64,000 bases of DNA, taken from positions 1 through 64,000 of the forward strand of contig JADZCJ010000024.1 in NCBI GenBank assembly GCA_020851635.1. The letters run 5' to 3'. The notes beneath the pieces were generated by a model. It worked only from the letters and a program-made list of their open reading frames with translations, had not been told where the DNA came from and did no database searches. This stretch comes from Anaerolineae bacterium (GTDB taxonomy: Bacteria; Chloroflexota; Anaerolineae; UBA4142; SHND01). A program made the position numbers and the translations under genes. Numbering within the stretch: position 1 is the first letter of the stretch; the number at the start of each line of letters is the position of its first letter. Of this stretch, positions 8,840 to 16,685 are shown one piece after another.

Positions 8840-8871
8840 TTAAGCTCGCGTTAAGCTCCTGATAAGATAAT
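8840..8871 (+). promoter_or_regulatory. htrA promoter with three 11-bp-spaced half-sites
   Basis: TTAAG (8840-8844), TTAAG (8851-8855) and ATAAG (8862-8866) start exactly 11 bp apart; the first two sit in the exact repeat GCGTTAAGCTC. A -10-like GATAAT lies at 8866-8871, and the place where a -35 should be is covered by the repeats. Direct repeats at 11-bp spacing overlapping a poor -35 are typical of activator sites for OmpR/PhoB-family regulators. Assignment to the regulator at 4482 is a guess. Confidence 0.55.
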
Positions 8872-8902
8872 GGCTGTGATTATTATGTAGGAGGCAATCA
8901 AT

Positions 8903-10024
8903 ATGTCACGTTCATTCAAGGGATGGATTATTGTTTTGGTGCTTTTGGGAATATTGCTTGGAGTTGTGGGTGGCGGTGTCATGGGCGGAGTGGTTGGCAT
9001 GTATGTTGCGCGCTCTAATGCCCAGCAAAACCTGCAGCCGGTGCCGCAAGAAATCAAAGCGGTGAATCCGGGGCAGCCCTCGGTGGTTCAGAATTTGACC
9101 GTCAATTCCACGACCGAGATAATTGACGCAGTGAACAAGCTCAAGCCCGCGGTTGTCACGGTCATGACGGATGTCGGGACCTCGTTTGGCGGGTCTGCCC
9201 AGGCGTCCGGTTCGGGCGTGGTGATTTCGCAGGACGGGCACGTGGTCACCAACAACCATGTGGTCGAGGGAGCAAGTTCGGTCGTGGTGATTTATAGCGA
9301 TGGGACACGTGTCAATGCGACGGTGGTGGGCACAGACCCGTTGACGGATATCGCGGTTTTGAAAGTGAATGGTCCGGTGCCCGCCTATGCGACATTCGGC
9401 GATTCCGGCGCGCTGCAGGTGGGTGAATGGGTGATCGCGATTGGCAGCCCGCTGGGAAATTATCGCGGCTCGGTGACAGTCGGTGTGATAAGCGGTCTGA
9501 ACCGTAGAGTGTCGCCGCAAGAAGGGTTGGTCCAAACGGACGCCGCCATCAATCACGGGAACTCGGGTGGTCCGTTGATCAATCTTGCCGGACAGATCGT
9601 CGGGATCAACACGTTGGTCGTCCGCGATACGGTCGGCGGCGCGCCGGCAGAGGGTCTTGGCTTTGCGGTGCCGTCAAATACGGTGCGGTCGGTTGCAGAA
9701 CAATTGATTTCGCGCGGCAAGATCGAATATCCGTTTATCGGTATATCATACCGGGATGTAGACCCGCAATTGGCAAGTGAATTGGGGTTGACTGCCAAGA
9801 ACGGAGTCATTCTGACCGAAATCACGCCCAATAGCCCGGCTGCCGCGGCGGGTCTCAAGGCGCAAGATGTGGTCACTGCGCTCGACAACTTGCCGATTGA
9901 CGCAGATAATTCGCTGCGTTCGATCCTGTTTCGCTATCGGGTGGGGGACAAGGTCACGTTGAGCGTCGAACGCGCGGGACAGACCATACAGTTACAACTT
10001 ACACTGGTCGCAAGACCCTCATAA
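8903..10024 (+). CDS. Membrane-anchored HtrA/DegP-like serine protease
   Basis: 373 aa with a strong Shine-Dalgarno (AGGAGG, 10 bases before ATG). An uncleaved N-terminal helix (about 7-35) anchors it, with the protease domain outside. The trypsin-like triad is His119 (TNNHVVEG), Asp149 (DPLTDIAVL) and Ser221 (GNSGGPL). One PDZ domain follows (about 275-370). HtrA proteins degrade or refold damaged exported proteins and are often induced by envelope-stress two-component systems (CpxR, CssR). The half-site array in its promoter fits such control. Confidence 0.93.
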   Translation: MSRSFKGWIIVLVLLGILLGVVGGGVMGGVVGMYVARSNAQQNLQPVPQEIKAVNPGQPSVVQNLTVNSTTEIIDAVNKLKPAVVTVMTDVGTSFGGSAQASGSGVVISQDGHVVTNNHVVEGASSVVVIYSDGTRVNATVVGTDPLTDIAVLKVNGPVPAYATFGDSGALQVGEWVIAIGSPLGNYRGSVTVGVISGLNRRVSPQEGLVQTDAAINHGNSGGPLINLAGQIVGINTLVVRDTVGGAPAEGLGFAVPSNTVRSVAEQLISRGKIEYPFIGISYRDVDPQLASELGLTAKNGVILTEITPNSPAAAAGLKAQDVVTALDNLPIDADNSLRSILFRYRVGDKVTLSVERAGQTIQLQLTLVARPS

Positions 10025-10102
10025 GCGCCGCGCAGTTTGGCGCATGGCAAGGTATCAACTTGGTGAAACCGCCTCTGAAATCTGGGAGGCGGTTTCTTGT
10101 TG

Positions 10103-11269
10103 TCATGGGGTCAAAGGCTGCAACTCGGTGATTACCGCGCGATGGTCCGATTGTCCGTCCCAAGCCGCAACATGGGTGTTGATGGCATTGAGGTGACGAG
10201 TGTAAAAGACGTAATCTATGCGGAGGAGGGGCAAAGGGGGCAAGTAAAGCCAGCGGAATAGCGGCGCGACCATACGCGCGCGAGCGCCCAGGGAACGGGC
10301 GACCCAAAAGGTGATCATGGTGCGGAGAAATTCGGGGTTAGTGGGAAAGGTCAGTCCAAGACCCCATCCGGCGTCGCGATGGGCATCGTTGAGTTCTGAT
10401 GAAAAAAGCGCATAGCCCTGCGTGGTGTCGGTCATGTTAAAGTCGCCGGCAACAATGGTGGGCACGGGGTCGCTTGCAATTAAATCGAGCAGTTGGCGCA
10501 GCTGCGTCTCGCGCTCGCGAAAGGATGTCTCTATGTCCTCTCCCGGCATGGTGCTTTCGAGATGCACGTTGATCAAGTTAATCTTTTGTCCTTGCCATTC
10601 CAGGGTGGCGCGCTGAGCTGCATACGGGTCCTTGCCAAGTCCGAGCCAGCCCTGTGAGTCAATCGGATAGCGCGAGAGGATGCCGATGCCGCGCCGTCCA
10701 TAGAGTGGCTCGAATTGGCGAAAGGGGTAGCGGTTACCCAGCTTGGCGGTGAGTTCAAAGGAATGGCGGGGGCTTAGTTCTTGAATGAACAATACGTCGG
10801 GATTTGTGGATTCGATGATGGTGGTAACAAGTTCGGGATCGTCCGAGTTGCCAAAGACGTTAAAGGTCATGACGCGCAAGATCGGTTGGCCCGCCAGCGC
10901 GCGCGAGGCGCGGGGCAGAAACTGAGCGCCGAACAAAAGGAAAAAGAGCGCGAGCGGGATGAGCAGGCAGGGTAATAGGATGAGACGACGGGTGGACAGG
11001 ACGAGAGGAATGAAAAGCAGGAGCGGAAGGAACAAATAGAGCGCAAGAGCGTTGGCAAGCGCGAGCCAGGGGAGTGTGTCGCCGCGCTGGAGACGCAAGA
11101 CGAACCAGCCGCACAGAGCGACGGCGTACACGCTGACGGACAACGCGAGCAGGCGGTCGAAAACGCGCCGGAAATCAAATCGAAGGAGTTGTCGTCTGGA
11201 CAAGCGACTGGGAATCGGAACGGGGGCGCGCGAGCCACGCAAATGCAATGCCGAGCAAGTAGAGCGCAA
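10103..11269 (-). CDS. Membrane protein with endonuclease/exonuclease/phosphatase (EEP) domain
   Basis: Up to 388 aa. Three membrane helices (about residues 40-130) precede an EEP domain (about 145-385). Visible motifs are VMTFNVFGN (metal site), a Glu in LFIQELSP, the VAGDFNM motif with catalytic Asp/Asn, and SDHRAVI near the C-terminus. The EEP superfamily hydrolyses phosphodiesters in nucleic acids, phospholipids or phosphoinositides; this membrane-bound form has no clear substrate. The start is uncertain: ATG 11269 overlaps the tatC-like gene by 95 bp, and a TTG about 65 bp inside the frame is an alternative. It is the last gene of the nusB-tat group. Confidence 0.8.
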   Translation of the reverse strand: MRSTCSALHLRGSRAPVPIPSRLSRRQLLRFDFRRVFDRLLALSVSVYAVALCGWFVLRLQRGDTLPWLALANALALYLFLPLLLFIPLVLSTRRLILLPCLLIPLALFFLLFGAQFLPRASRALAGQPILRVMTFNVFGNSDDPELVTTIIESTNPDVLFIQELSPRHSFELTAKLGNRYPFRQFEPLYGRRGIGILSRYPIDSQGWLGLGKDPYAAQRATLEWQGQKINLINVHLESTMPGEDIETSFRERETQLRQLLDLIASDPVPTIVAGDFNMTDTTQGYALFSSELNDAHRDAGWGLGLTFPTNPEFLRTMITFWVARSLGARARMVAPLFRWLYLPPLPLLRIDYVFYTRHLNAINTHVAAWDGQSDHRAVITELQPLTP

Positions 11270-12383
11270 TCATTGGGAGCGCGACGAGCGCCATGTTGAG
11301 AGGATCAACGGTAGGCGTGATGACGGCGGCGATGATGGTAATGAGAACGACGGCAAAGCGCCATTGCTGAGCAAATTTACGCGCGGTGACGATGCGAAAG
11401 CGCGCGAGAAAGAACATGATGAGCGGCAGTTCAAAGGTGAGACCAATCCAAAAAATCAGAGACAGCGCAAAGTCCATATAGTCATGGAGCGAAGGCAGCG
11501 GCTGGACATATGTGCCGCCCAAGCTGAATAAAAAGTCGAGCGCGCTTGGCAGGAGCAAAAAGTATGTGAAAAGGACGCCGCCCACAAACAAGAGCAATGC
11601 GAGCGGGAGCATGAGGAACATGGGACGCGTTTCCTCGGCAGTCAGCCCTTCATACACATCGTGCCTTTGTTTTTCGAGGTCGGCGCGTTCTTCGGGTGAC
11701 AGGGTCTCGCGCATCGCCTCCCATTCTTTTTTGCCCATTGAGGCGATAGAGAATTTGGGTCCGCGCAGAAACAAGACAAGCTGCAGCATGATCATGGGCA
11801 GGGCGGTGGCAAAGCCCGCGATTAGCGCAATCTTGATATAGGTCGAAAAGAGTTCAGTGGGACCGGTGACGATGGGGGTGGTATTGGTCAAGCCGATGGG
11901 CAGAATTGTCCCGGTGGGAATTGTGACGGTGGTGCTCACGGGTCCCGATGCCGTGATGATCGTGGTAGAGAATTGGACATCCTTGAGGACGACATAATTG
12001 TTGAGCGGGATGTTTGTCTGTACCGTCGGAGCAATGATGCGGACCGGGCGGATGATAAAACCAAGCAGGGGTTGGGCAAAGGCGAACGACAGCCCAAAGC
12101 CGATGCCAAAGGCAATCAGGATGTAAAAGAGACGACGGCGCAGCTCTTCGAGATGCACCGTAACTTGATCGAGAATCTGAATGCCGGCATAGATGCTGCT
12201 CTTTTGACTGATCCAATAGCGGCGCGCGTTGTGCAGTGAGCCGAGCGGGGGCTGACCATTCTGGACGCGGCGGAAATCGGTGAGGGCGAGCCAGAGCGCC
12301 TCGATGCTTTCCGGCAAGCGGCGCGGTCCGATGACCAAGAGCGCTGCCAGCGCAAGGAGCACAATCGAGATGATTTCAGGCAT
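11175..12383 (-). CDS. tatC: TatC twin-arginine translocase with fused TatA/B-like N-terminus
   Basis: 402 aa, far longer than the usual 240-260. Residues 1-45 look like a complete TatA/TatB start: one helix, then GPRRLPE and an amphipathic stretch. A linker to about residue 70 leads into TatC with its signature HLEELRRRL near 77-85. Six TatC helices can be followed to the end. Two loops are enlarged: the first periplasmic loop (Thr-rich, about 120-165) and a charged insertion after the third helix (about 200-245, with LSPEERADL). TatC recognises twin-arginine signal peptides and recruits TatA for export of folded proteins. A separate TatA/B gene sits 2 bp upstream, so the fused segment may act as the TatB part. 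Confidence 0.88.
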   Translation of the reverse strand: MPEIISIVLLALAALLVIGPRRLPESIEALWLALTDFRRVQNGQPPLGSLHNARRYWISQKSSIYAGIQILDQVTVHLEELRRRLFYILIAFGIGFGLSFAFAQPLLGFIIRPVRIIAPTVQTNIPLNNYVVLKDVQFSTTIITASGPVSTTVTIPTGTILPIGLTNTTPIVTGPTELFSTYIKIALIAGFATALPMIMLQLVLFLRGPKFSIASMGKKEWEAMRETLSPEERADLEKQRHDVYEGLTAEETRPMFLMLPLALLLFVGGVLFTYFLLLPSALDFLFSLGGTYVQPLPSLHDYMDFALSLIFWIGLTFELPLIMFFLARFRIVTARKFAQQWRFAVVLITIIAAVITPTVDPLNMALVALPMIALYLLGIAFAWLARPRSDSQSLVQTTTPSI

Positions 12384-12385
12384 GG

Positions 12386-12784
12386 CTAACCTTGCGGCGG
12401 GGGAGCGGGCGGAGCGGGTTCAACAATCGAGTCCGGATTGAGAATACGATTCTCGGCGCCTGCATCAGACCGGGCGCTCGTCGCATCGGCAGAGCTGTTT
12501 TCCGGTGTGGGCGATTCTGCGGGGGTGGGGTTGGTGGGCTGATCAATGACGGTTGGGGCGGCGGTGGAGGACGCGGGCTGGATCATCTTGGCTTTGTCAA
12601 TTTCCATGGACGCTTCGAGCGCGCTGTTCATTTGCTCGTTGACATTGTTCAGGTTGTCTCGGATTTCGCGTGACGCGCCGCCGATCTTTTTGGCAAGCTC
12701 GGGTAGTCTCTCGGGTCCAAAGAGCACAAGAATAACGATCAGAACAATAAAGATCTCTGTCGGTCCAACGCCAAATACATTCAT
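12386..12784 (-). CDS. TatA/TatB-family Sec-independent translocase subunit
   Basis: 132 aa. The N-terminal helix (about 8-25) carries the family pattern GPTEIFIVLIVILVLFGPER, then LPELAKKIG and an amphipathic helix to about 55. The rest is a long Pro/Ser/Ala/Glu-rich tail without structure. In the Tat system this subunit forms the transient pore (TatA) or joins TatC in receptor binding (TatB); sequence alone does not decide. It starts directly after the nusB stop codon (12785) and ends 2 bp before the TatA/B-TatC fusion, so the three are co-transcribed. Confidence 0.88.
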   Translation of the reverse strand: MNVFGVGPTEIFIVLIVILVLFGPERLPELAKKIGGASREIRDNLNNVNEQMNSALEASMEIDKAKMIQPASSTAAPTVIDQPTNPTPAESPTPENSSADATSARSDAGAENRILNPDSIVEPAPPAPPPQG

Positions 12785-13240
12785 TTACGCGCCTCGCTTT
12801 GCCAACGCGGGGTGTCCCGCGAGGTAAGCACCCAGCACACCATTTATGAAACGCGGCGCACTGTCACTCCCGTACAGTTTTGCCAGTTCGACCGCTTCGT
12901 TGATCGCAACTTTGACCGGGACATCGCCCATATTCTTGAGTTCGAAAAAGGCGAGTCGCAGAATGTTGCGGTCTACAATTGCCAGCTGGTCCACCGGATA
13001 TTCGGGCGCGAACCTGGCGATGAGTCCGTCCAGCTCCTGGCGATTGTCCAGCACCCCGCTCACCAGATTCTTTACAAATGCCTGACCCTCGGGGGGTAGT
13101 GGCTCGCGATTCAATGCCTGGTCTTCTTCGCGCGCAGCTTCGAGGCGAAGGGGCAGCGCAGTCTCGACGGGATGTTCCACCGAATCAATTTCAAAAAGTA
13201 CCTGGAGCGCCAGAGCGCGAGCTTTGCGACGGACTTTCAT
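12785..13240 (-). CDS. nusB: Transcription antitermination factor NusB
   Basis: 151 aa, normal length, all-helical. The N-terminus [19 protein letters not shown] is the classic NusB start, and the C-terminal half has [13 protein letters not shown] and the [13 protein letters not shown] motif. NusB binds the boxA RNA of rRNA leaders with S10 (NusE) to prevent early termination. Its ATG overlaps the TGA of the upstream asp23-like gene by 4 bp (ATGA), and the tatA/B-like start follows its stop directly, so it sits in a tightly packed operon. Confidence 0.93.
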   Translation of the reverse strand: MKVRRKARALALQVLFEIDSVEHPVETALPLRLEAAREEDQALNREPLPPEGQAFVKNLVSGVLDNRQELDGLIARFAPEYPVDQLAIVDRNILRLAFFELKNMGDVPVKVAINEAVELAKLYGSDSAPRFINGVLGAYLAGHPALAKRGA

Positions 13241-13599
13241 GGGCTGTGGGAAGCGTACGTCAAAGGGTCGTGAACATCGGCGAAATGCACATTGACCGCG
13301 CGGACAGGCATACCAACCACGTCCGATATGGCGCGGTGTATCTCTTTTTGCAGAGTTTGTCCCAATGGCAACAATTGTGTGTTGGGCATTGCAACGACAT
13401 ACACCTTGACGGTGACTGCCCCGTCCTCGAGCTCAACATCAACCCCGCTGGCAGAACGACTGCCGCGCAGCACACGCGTCATGCGACCCGAGAGACTGGT
13501 CGCCAAATTTGCCACACCCGGTGTGCTTTCCGCAACCTGTCGCGCAATGGTCGTTATGACCTGGGGTGAAATAATCACCGCGCCTGAGAATTCTTGCAT
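13237..13599 (-). CDS. Asp23/Gls24-family protein
   Basis: 120 aa from ATG 13599; the longer reading from 13623 is rejected because a TATAAT (13611-13606 on the minus strand) ends 6 bases before this ATG. Asp23 proteins are small alpha/beta proteins thought to work at the membrane in cell-envelope homeostasis. Here the order [20 protein letters not shown] and the later [18 protein letters not shown] match the family. It is usually found just upstream of nusB, as here (4-bp overlap). A second, more distant member lies at 24299-24652 next to fakA. Confidence 0.88.
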   Translation of the reverse strand: MQEFSGAVIISPQVITTIARQVAESTPGVANLATSLSGRMTRVLRGSRSASGVDVELEDGAVTVKVYVVAMPNTQLLPLGQTLQKEIHRAISDVVGMPVRAVNVHFADVHDPLTYASHSP

Positions 13600-13605
13600 A
13601 AAAGA

Positions 13606-13611
13606 ATTATA
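13606..13611 (-). promoter_or_regulatory. -10 element for the asp23-nusB-tat genes
   Basis: TATAAT on the minus strand, 6 bases before the asp23-like ATG and overlapping the fabG stop codon. It predicts a leaderless transcript and a second promoter inside the fab-to-tat gene run. No clear -35. Confidence 0.5.
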
Positions 13612-14350
13612 CCATCCCACCATCTACGGCGAGTGTTTGTCCTGTGATATAGGAAGCGCGGTCAGAAGCGAGAAAGGCGACGGCGTCGGCGACTTCATCG
13701 CACGTGCCAAAACGCTGCAAGGCGACAAATTTGACAATGCCCGCTTTGATGTCGTCGGGGAGGGCATTGGTCAAATCGGTCGGAATATATCCCGGCGCAA
13801 CGGCGTTGACAGCGATGTTTTTGGAGGCATATTCTTTTGCCATGGCTTTGGTAAAGCCGATGATGCCCGCTTTGGCGGCGGAGTAGTTGGTTTGTCCCGG
13901 ATTTCCCACAATCCCCGCGACAGAGGTGATGTTGACGATGCGCCCGTATTTTTGTTTCATCATTTGCCGCAGCACCGCTTTGGAGCAGTTGAAAACGCTC
14001 TTGAGATCGTTGGCGATGACGTAATCAAAGTCTTCCTCCTTCATCAGCGCCAGAAGGTTGTCGCGCGTCGTGCCTGCATTATTGACCAAAATATCGAGAC
14101 GCCCAAATGTGTCAACCGTGACTTTGACGACATTCTGGGCGTCCTGGAATTTGCTGACGTCGCCCTGGACGGCAATCGCCGCGCCACCATTCTTGACGAT
14201 TTCCTGAACGACCTCGGCAGCGGCATCCGCGCTTTTTTGATAATTGACGGCGACCTGTGCGCCTAGTCCACCGAGACGAATGGCGATGGCGCGGCCGATG
14301 CCGCGTGACGCGCCGGTGACGAGGGCGACTTTGCCGTTGAGCTCGATCAT
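13607..14350 (-). CDS. fabG: 3-oxoacyl-ACP reductase FabG
   Basis: 247 aa, a standard short-chain dehydrogenase. NADPH-binding motif VTGASRGIGRAIA (about 11-23), NNAG near 87, and catalytic Ser (NITSVAG), Tyr and Lys (NYSAAKAG) near 138-156. It reduces 3-oxoacyl-ACP in fatty-acid elongation. The start at 14350 gives a 4-bp ATGA overlap with fabD; the longer frame to 14518 runs into fabD and is not used. No acyl carrier protein gene follows in this window, where many genomes have acpP. Confidence 0.93.
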   Translation of the reverse strand: MIELNGKVALVTGASRGIGRAIAIRLGGLGAQVAVNYQKSADAAAEVVQEIVKNGGAAIAVQGDVSKFQDAQNVVKVTVDTFGRLDILVNNAGTTRDNLLALMKEEDFDYVIANDLKSVFNCSKAVLRQMMKQKYGRIVNITSVAGIVGNPGQTNYSAAKAGIIGFTKAMAKEYASKNIAVNAVAPGYIPTDLTNALPDDIKAGIVKFVALQRFGTCDEVADAVAFLASDRASYITGQTLAVDGGMV

Positions 14351-15282
14351 GGGGCGACTCCTGAGAGAAATTTTTCGATTTGTTCGACCGTGCCAAGCGC
14401 TCTGGTCGAGGCGGTTTTGGCGATGCGCTTGTTCAAGCCCGCCAACACATCTTTGGCGCCGATTTCGAGAAATGTGGTGACACCTTGCGCTTCCATCCAC
14501 TCGACACTCTTGACCCATTGGACGGAAGATGTGAGCTGCGCCAACATTTCCACGCGCAGCGCCTCTACATTGGTCATGGGTTGTGCCGTAACGTTGGAAA
14601 CAATCGGGACACGGGGGGCGCGCAGCGGAGTCATGCTGACGACGGCATGAAATTCATTGATGGCGGGGCGCATCAACTCTGAATGGGCGGCGATGCTGAC
14701 GGCGAGCACAATCGCGCGTTTGGCTCCTGCTTTTTTTGCGCCCTCGACAGCGCGCTCGATGGCTTGTTTTTCGCCCGAGATTACGATTTGACCGGGGGCA
14801 TTATAGTTGGCGACCTGAACCGCGCCCGCATCGGCACACACTTGCCGTATGGCGGCATCGTCAATTCCCAAGATGGCTGCCATTGCGCCGGGACGTTCTT
14901 GGCCCGCATGTTTCATTGCGAAACCGCGCGCGCGGACGAGTTTGATGCCGTCCGCGAAATCGAGCGCGCCCGCGGCGACAAGGGCAGAGTATTCGCCCAT
15001 GCTGTGACCTGCCACCAGCGACGGTTCGGGCAAAGAGTTGTTGGACGCCTGCTGCAAGGCGGCGAGCGCGGCGATGCTGTGCGCGAGCAAAGCAGGTTGC
15101 GCGTTGACGGTATCTGTTAATTCCGCTTCGGGACCGTCGAACATAAGCCCGGATAACGGAAATCCGAGGACCGAGTCGGCGGCATCAATGACAAGGCGGG
15201 CGGCAGAAAACTTGTCGTAAAGGTCGCGCGCCATGCCAACATACTGCGACCCTTGTCCGGGAAATACCCATGCGGTGGTCAT
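14347..15282 (-). CDS. fabD: Malonyl-CoA:ACP transacylase FabD
   Basis: 311 aa, normal size. N-terminal VFPGQGSQYVGM, nucleophile Ser94 in GHSMGEYSA, a conserved Arg near 116, and the GAKRAIVLAVSIAAHSELM block holding the catalytic His. It loads malonyl groups from CoA onto ACP for fatty-acid synthesis. It overlaps fabG by 4 bp. An intrinsic terminator lies 11 bp upstream of its ATG (15294-15322), between rpmF and fabD, so expression must come from read-through or a promoter overlapping that hairpin. Confidence 0.94.
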   Translation of the reverse strand: MTTAWVFPGQGSQYVGMARDLYDKFSAARLVIDAADSVLGFPLSGLMFDGPEAELTDTVNAQPALLAHSIAALAALQQASNNSLPEPSLVAGHSMGEYSALVAAGALDFADGIKLVRARGFAMKHAGQERPGAMAAILGIDDAAIRQVCADAGAVQVANYNAPGQIVISGEKQAIERAVEGAKKAGAKRAIVLAVSIAAHSELMRPAINEFHAVVSMTPLRAPRVPIVSNVTAQPMTNVEALRVEMLAQLTSSVQWVKSVEWMEAQGVTTFLEIGAKDVLAGLNKRIAKTASTRALGTVEQIEKFLSGVAP

Positions 15283-15293
15283 AGGTTAAAACA

Positions 15294-15322
15294 GAAAAAG
15301 TCTGGCGGTCTTGGCGCCAGAC
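15294..15322 (-). terminator. Rho-independent terminator between rpmF and fabD
   Basis: On the minus strand GTCTGGCG and CGCCAGAC form a perfect 8-bp stem, followed by TTTTT (15299-15295). It ends the yceD-rpmF transcript at least partly. Because fabD starts only 11 bp later it could also act as an attenuator. Confidence 0.8.
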
Positions 15323-15347
15323 CTTTTGCATGTGGTCAGCAAGCTTT

Positions 15348-15542
15348 TTATTTCTTTTTCTCTTGTTTGACCTGGAAAACCTCGGCGCCTTTGTAATATC
15401 CGCAGTTCGGGCAAACGCGGTGCGGAATATACAGGTTATGGCAGTTGGGACATTCCGAAAGGTTCTGCGGCGTGAGCGCGAGATGACTGCGGCGACGGTC
15501 TCGGCGGCCTTTGGAAAGTTTTCGTTTTGGGAGAGGTGGCAT
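15348..15542 (-). CDS. rpmF: Ribosomal protein bL32
   Basis: 64 aa. The N-terminal MPPLPKRKLSKGRRDRRRSH is the usual basic L32 start. Two CxxC pairs (CPNCHNLY and CPNCGYY) form a zinc ribbon, so this is the zinc-binding form. It sits 65 bp downstream of the yceD-like gene, a pairing kept across most bacteria, and upstream of fabD. Confidence 0.95.
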   Translation of the reverse strand: MPPLPKRKLSKGRRDRRRSHLALTPQNLSECPNCHNLYIPHRVCPNCGYYKGAEVFQVKQEKKK

Positions 15543-15607
15543 GTTACGGTACTCCTTGACGGGGCGCAGTGTCCGGCGGACGACTTGCCAGAGTGCGCGA
15601 CGCGAAA

Positions 15608-16147
15608 TTAGTTCAATGAATCTGAATCATCCAGCAGTTGTTTCAATGCGGCAAGGCGCGGGTCCAATTCGCTATCGTTACATTCGCAAGCGCCATTGTT
15701 CCAGTTCTGCCCGCATCTGGAACACAAGCCCTTGCACTCGCTGCGACAAAGCGGCACGAGGGGCAGGGCAAGCATCAAGTCCTGGCGCACGATCTCGGAC
15801 AAATCCAAAATGTGATTGCTGTCAATGATTGCCGCCTCATCGACATCATCGGGGAGCGGAAGGCGCGCGCCGGTGTTGATATCGGTGAGCGGAAGGAATT
15901 CTTCATCCAATTTGAAGCGAACGGGCAGTGAAAATTGGGTGAGACAGCGACTGCACGCGAGCTCGACGCTGGTACGCAGGTCGGCGCGAACCAGAATACC
16001 GTCGTGCGTGCGAATCATGTCTACATTCCCGGTCAGGTCGGTCAGCGGTTTGAGCGACGGGTCTAGTTCCGCAATTTCCTGGCGGAGTTGATAATGGCGC
16101 ATTCCGCCAATATGTTCTTTGAGTAATTGCGCGACATTGTACCGCAT
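15608..16147 (-). CDS. YceD/DUF177-family protein
   Basis: 179 aa, the usual length. The family pattern is visible: a CSRCL motif near 84-88, a central acidic strand region, and a C-terminal cysteine cluster (CRSECKGLCSRCG, about 134-146, and CEC near 154). YceD proteins lie next to rpmF in nearly all bacteria and are implicated in 23S rRNA accumulation or ribosome assembly, with the mechanism unsettled. An AGGTGATAG Shine-Dalgarno-like site precedes the ATG and a promoter lies at 16159-16187. Confidence 0.9.
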   Translation of the reverse strand: MRYNVAQLLKEHIGGMRHYQLRQEIAELDPSLKPLTDLTGNVDMIRTHDGILVRADLRTSVELACSRCLTQFSLPVRFKLDEEFLPLTDINTGARLPLPDDVDEAAIIDSNHILDLSEIVRQDLMLALPLVPLCRSECKGLCSRCGQNWNNGACECNDSELDPRLAALKQLLDDSDSLN

Positions 16148-16158
16148 CTATCACCTGT

Positions 16159-16187
16159 TTTATCGAGCGCCGATTTTACTTGGACAA
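16159..16187 (-). promoter_or_regulatory. Promoter for the yceD-rpmF genes
   Basis: Minus strand: TTGTCC (16187-16182), a 17-bp spacer, then GATAAA (16164-16159), 11 bp upstream of the yceD ATG. Confidence 0.5.
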
Positions 16188-16227
16188 CCCGCCGGAACCC
16201 ACCAGACGAGTTCAAAGAGCAAGGGAA

Positions 16228-16250
16228 AGCCAGCGCAATACGCGCTGGCT
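16228..16250. terminator. Hairpin, possible weak terminator
   Basis: AGCCAGCGC (16228-16236) pairs perfectly with GCGCTGGCT (16242-16250). On the minus strand it is followed by a weak pyrimidine run, so it may end the transcript of the gene at 16686-17207. Confidence 0.45.
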
Positions 16251-16273
16251 TGTGGCACGACGCTTTTTTCAAC

Positions 16274-16507
16274 GGGATATATCTCAATAATCACGACATC
16301 GTGCAGCGTTTTTTGGCACTTTTCTAGCCGGGCGAGTACTCATGACATCATGCGCTTTGATTATCGCAGTTAGCGCGGATTAGCCGCATTTGCGCCAGAA
16401 ATCGCGAAAACCTGCACGATGACGCGAGTACGATTGGACGATAGAGTGCGCACGATGTCGCGAGTACGAATCACTGCACGATGTCCTGATTATTGACAGA
16501 TATATTA
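16274..16507. repeat. Inverted-repeat element with a symmetrical GCACGATGTC array
   Basis: This fills most of the gene-free stretch 16148-16685. Outer arms 16284-16306 and 16474-16496 match as inverted repeats at 22 of 23 bases, and the similarity continues outward through GATATAT on both sides. Inside, GCACGATGACGCGAGTACGA (16414-16433) and GCACGATGTCGCGAGTACGA (16450-16469) are direct repeats 36 bp apart, and a diverged inverted copy lies at 16333-16355. Altogether five related sites: two pointing left in the left half, three pointing right in the right half. It could be an operator or partition-like array, a recombination site or a degenerate mobile element. No coding capacity is credible. 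Confidence 0.6.
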
Positions 16508-16685
16508 TAGCCCAATAGCAGTTCGCGTCAAAAAACAGGGATGTGCGTCCTATTTTTGGCTGTGAGTAGGGCACTGCTTGCCGCAACGCGCCGGGAGGGG
16601 AACGAAACGGCGTTCGTTCCTTACCGTCCAAAATCGTGACGCACACATACAATAGAGGACGGCGGCTCACCCGCTGCCCATGTTT

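Noticed and set aside
16414-16496. CRISPR-like reading of the repeated GCACGATG sites
   Set aside because: Only two or three direct copies, unequal spacing, inverted copies in the other half, and no cas genes nearby.
16380-16670. Minus-strand frame of 96 codons between yceD and the coiled-coil gene
   Set aside because: It overlaps the inverted-repeat array, its composition (many Ser/Arg/His) is unlike neighbouring genes, and there is no ribosome site.
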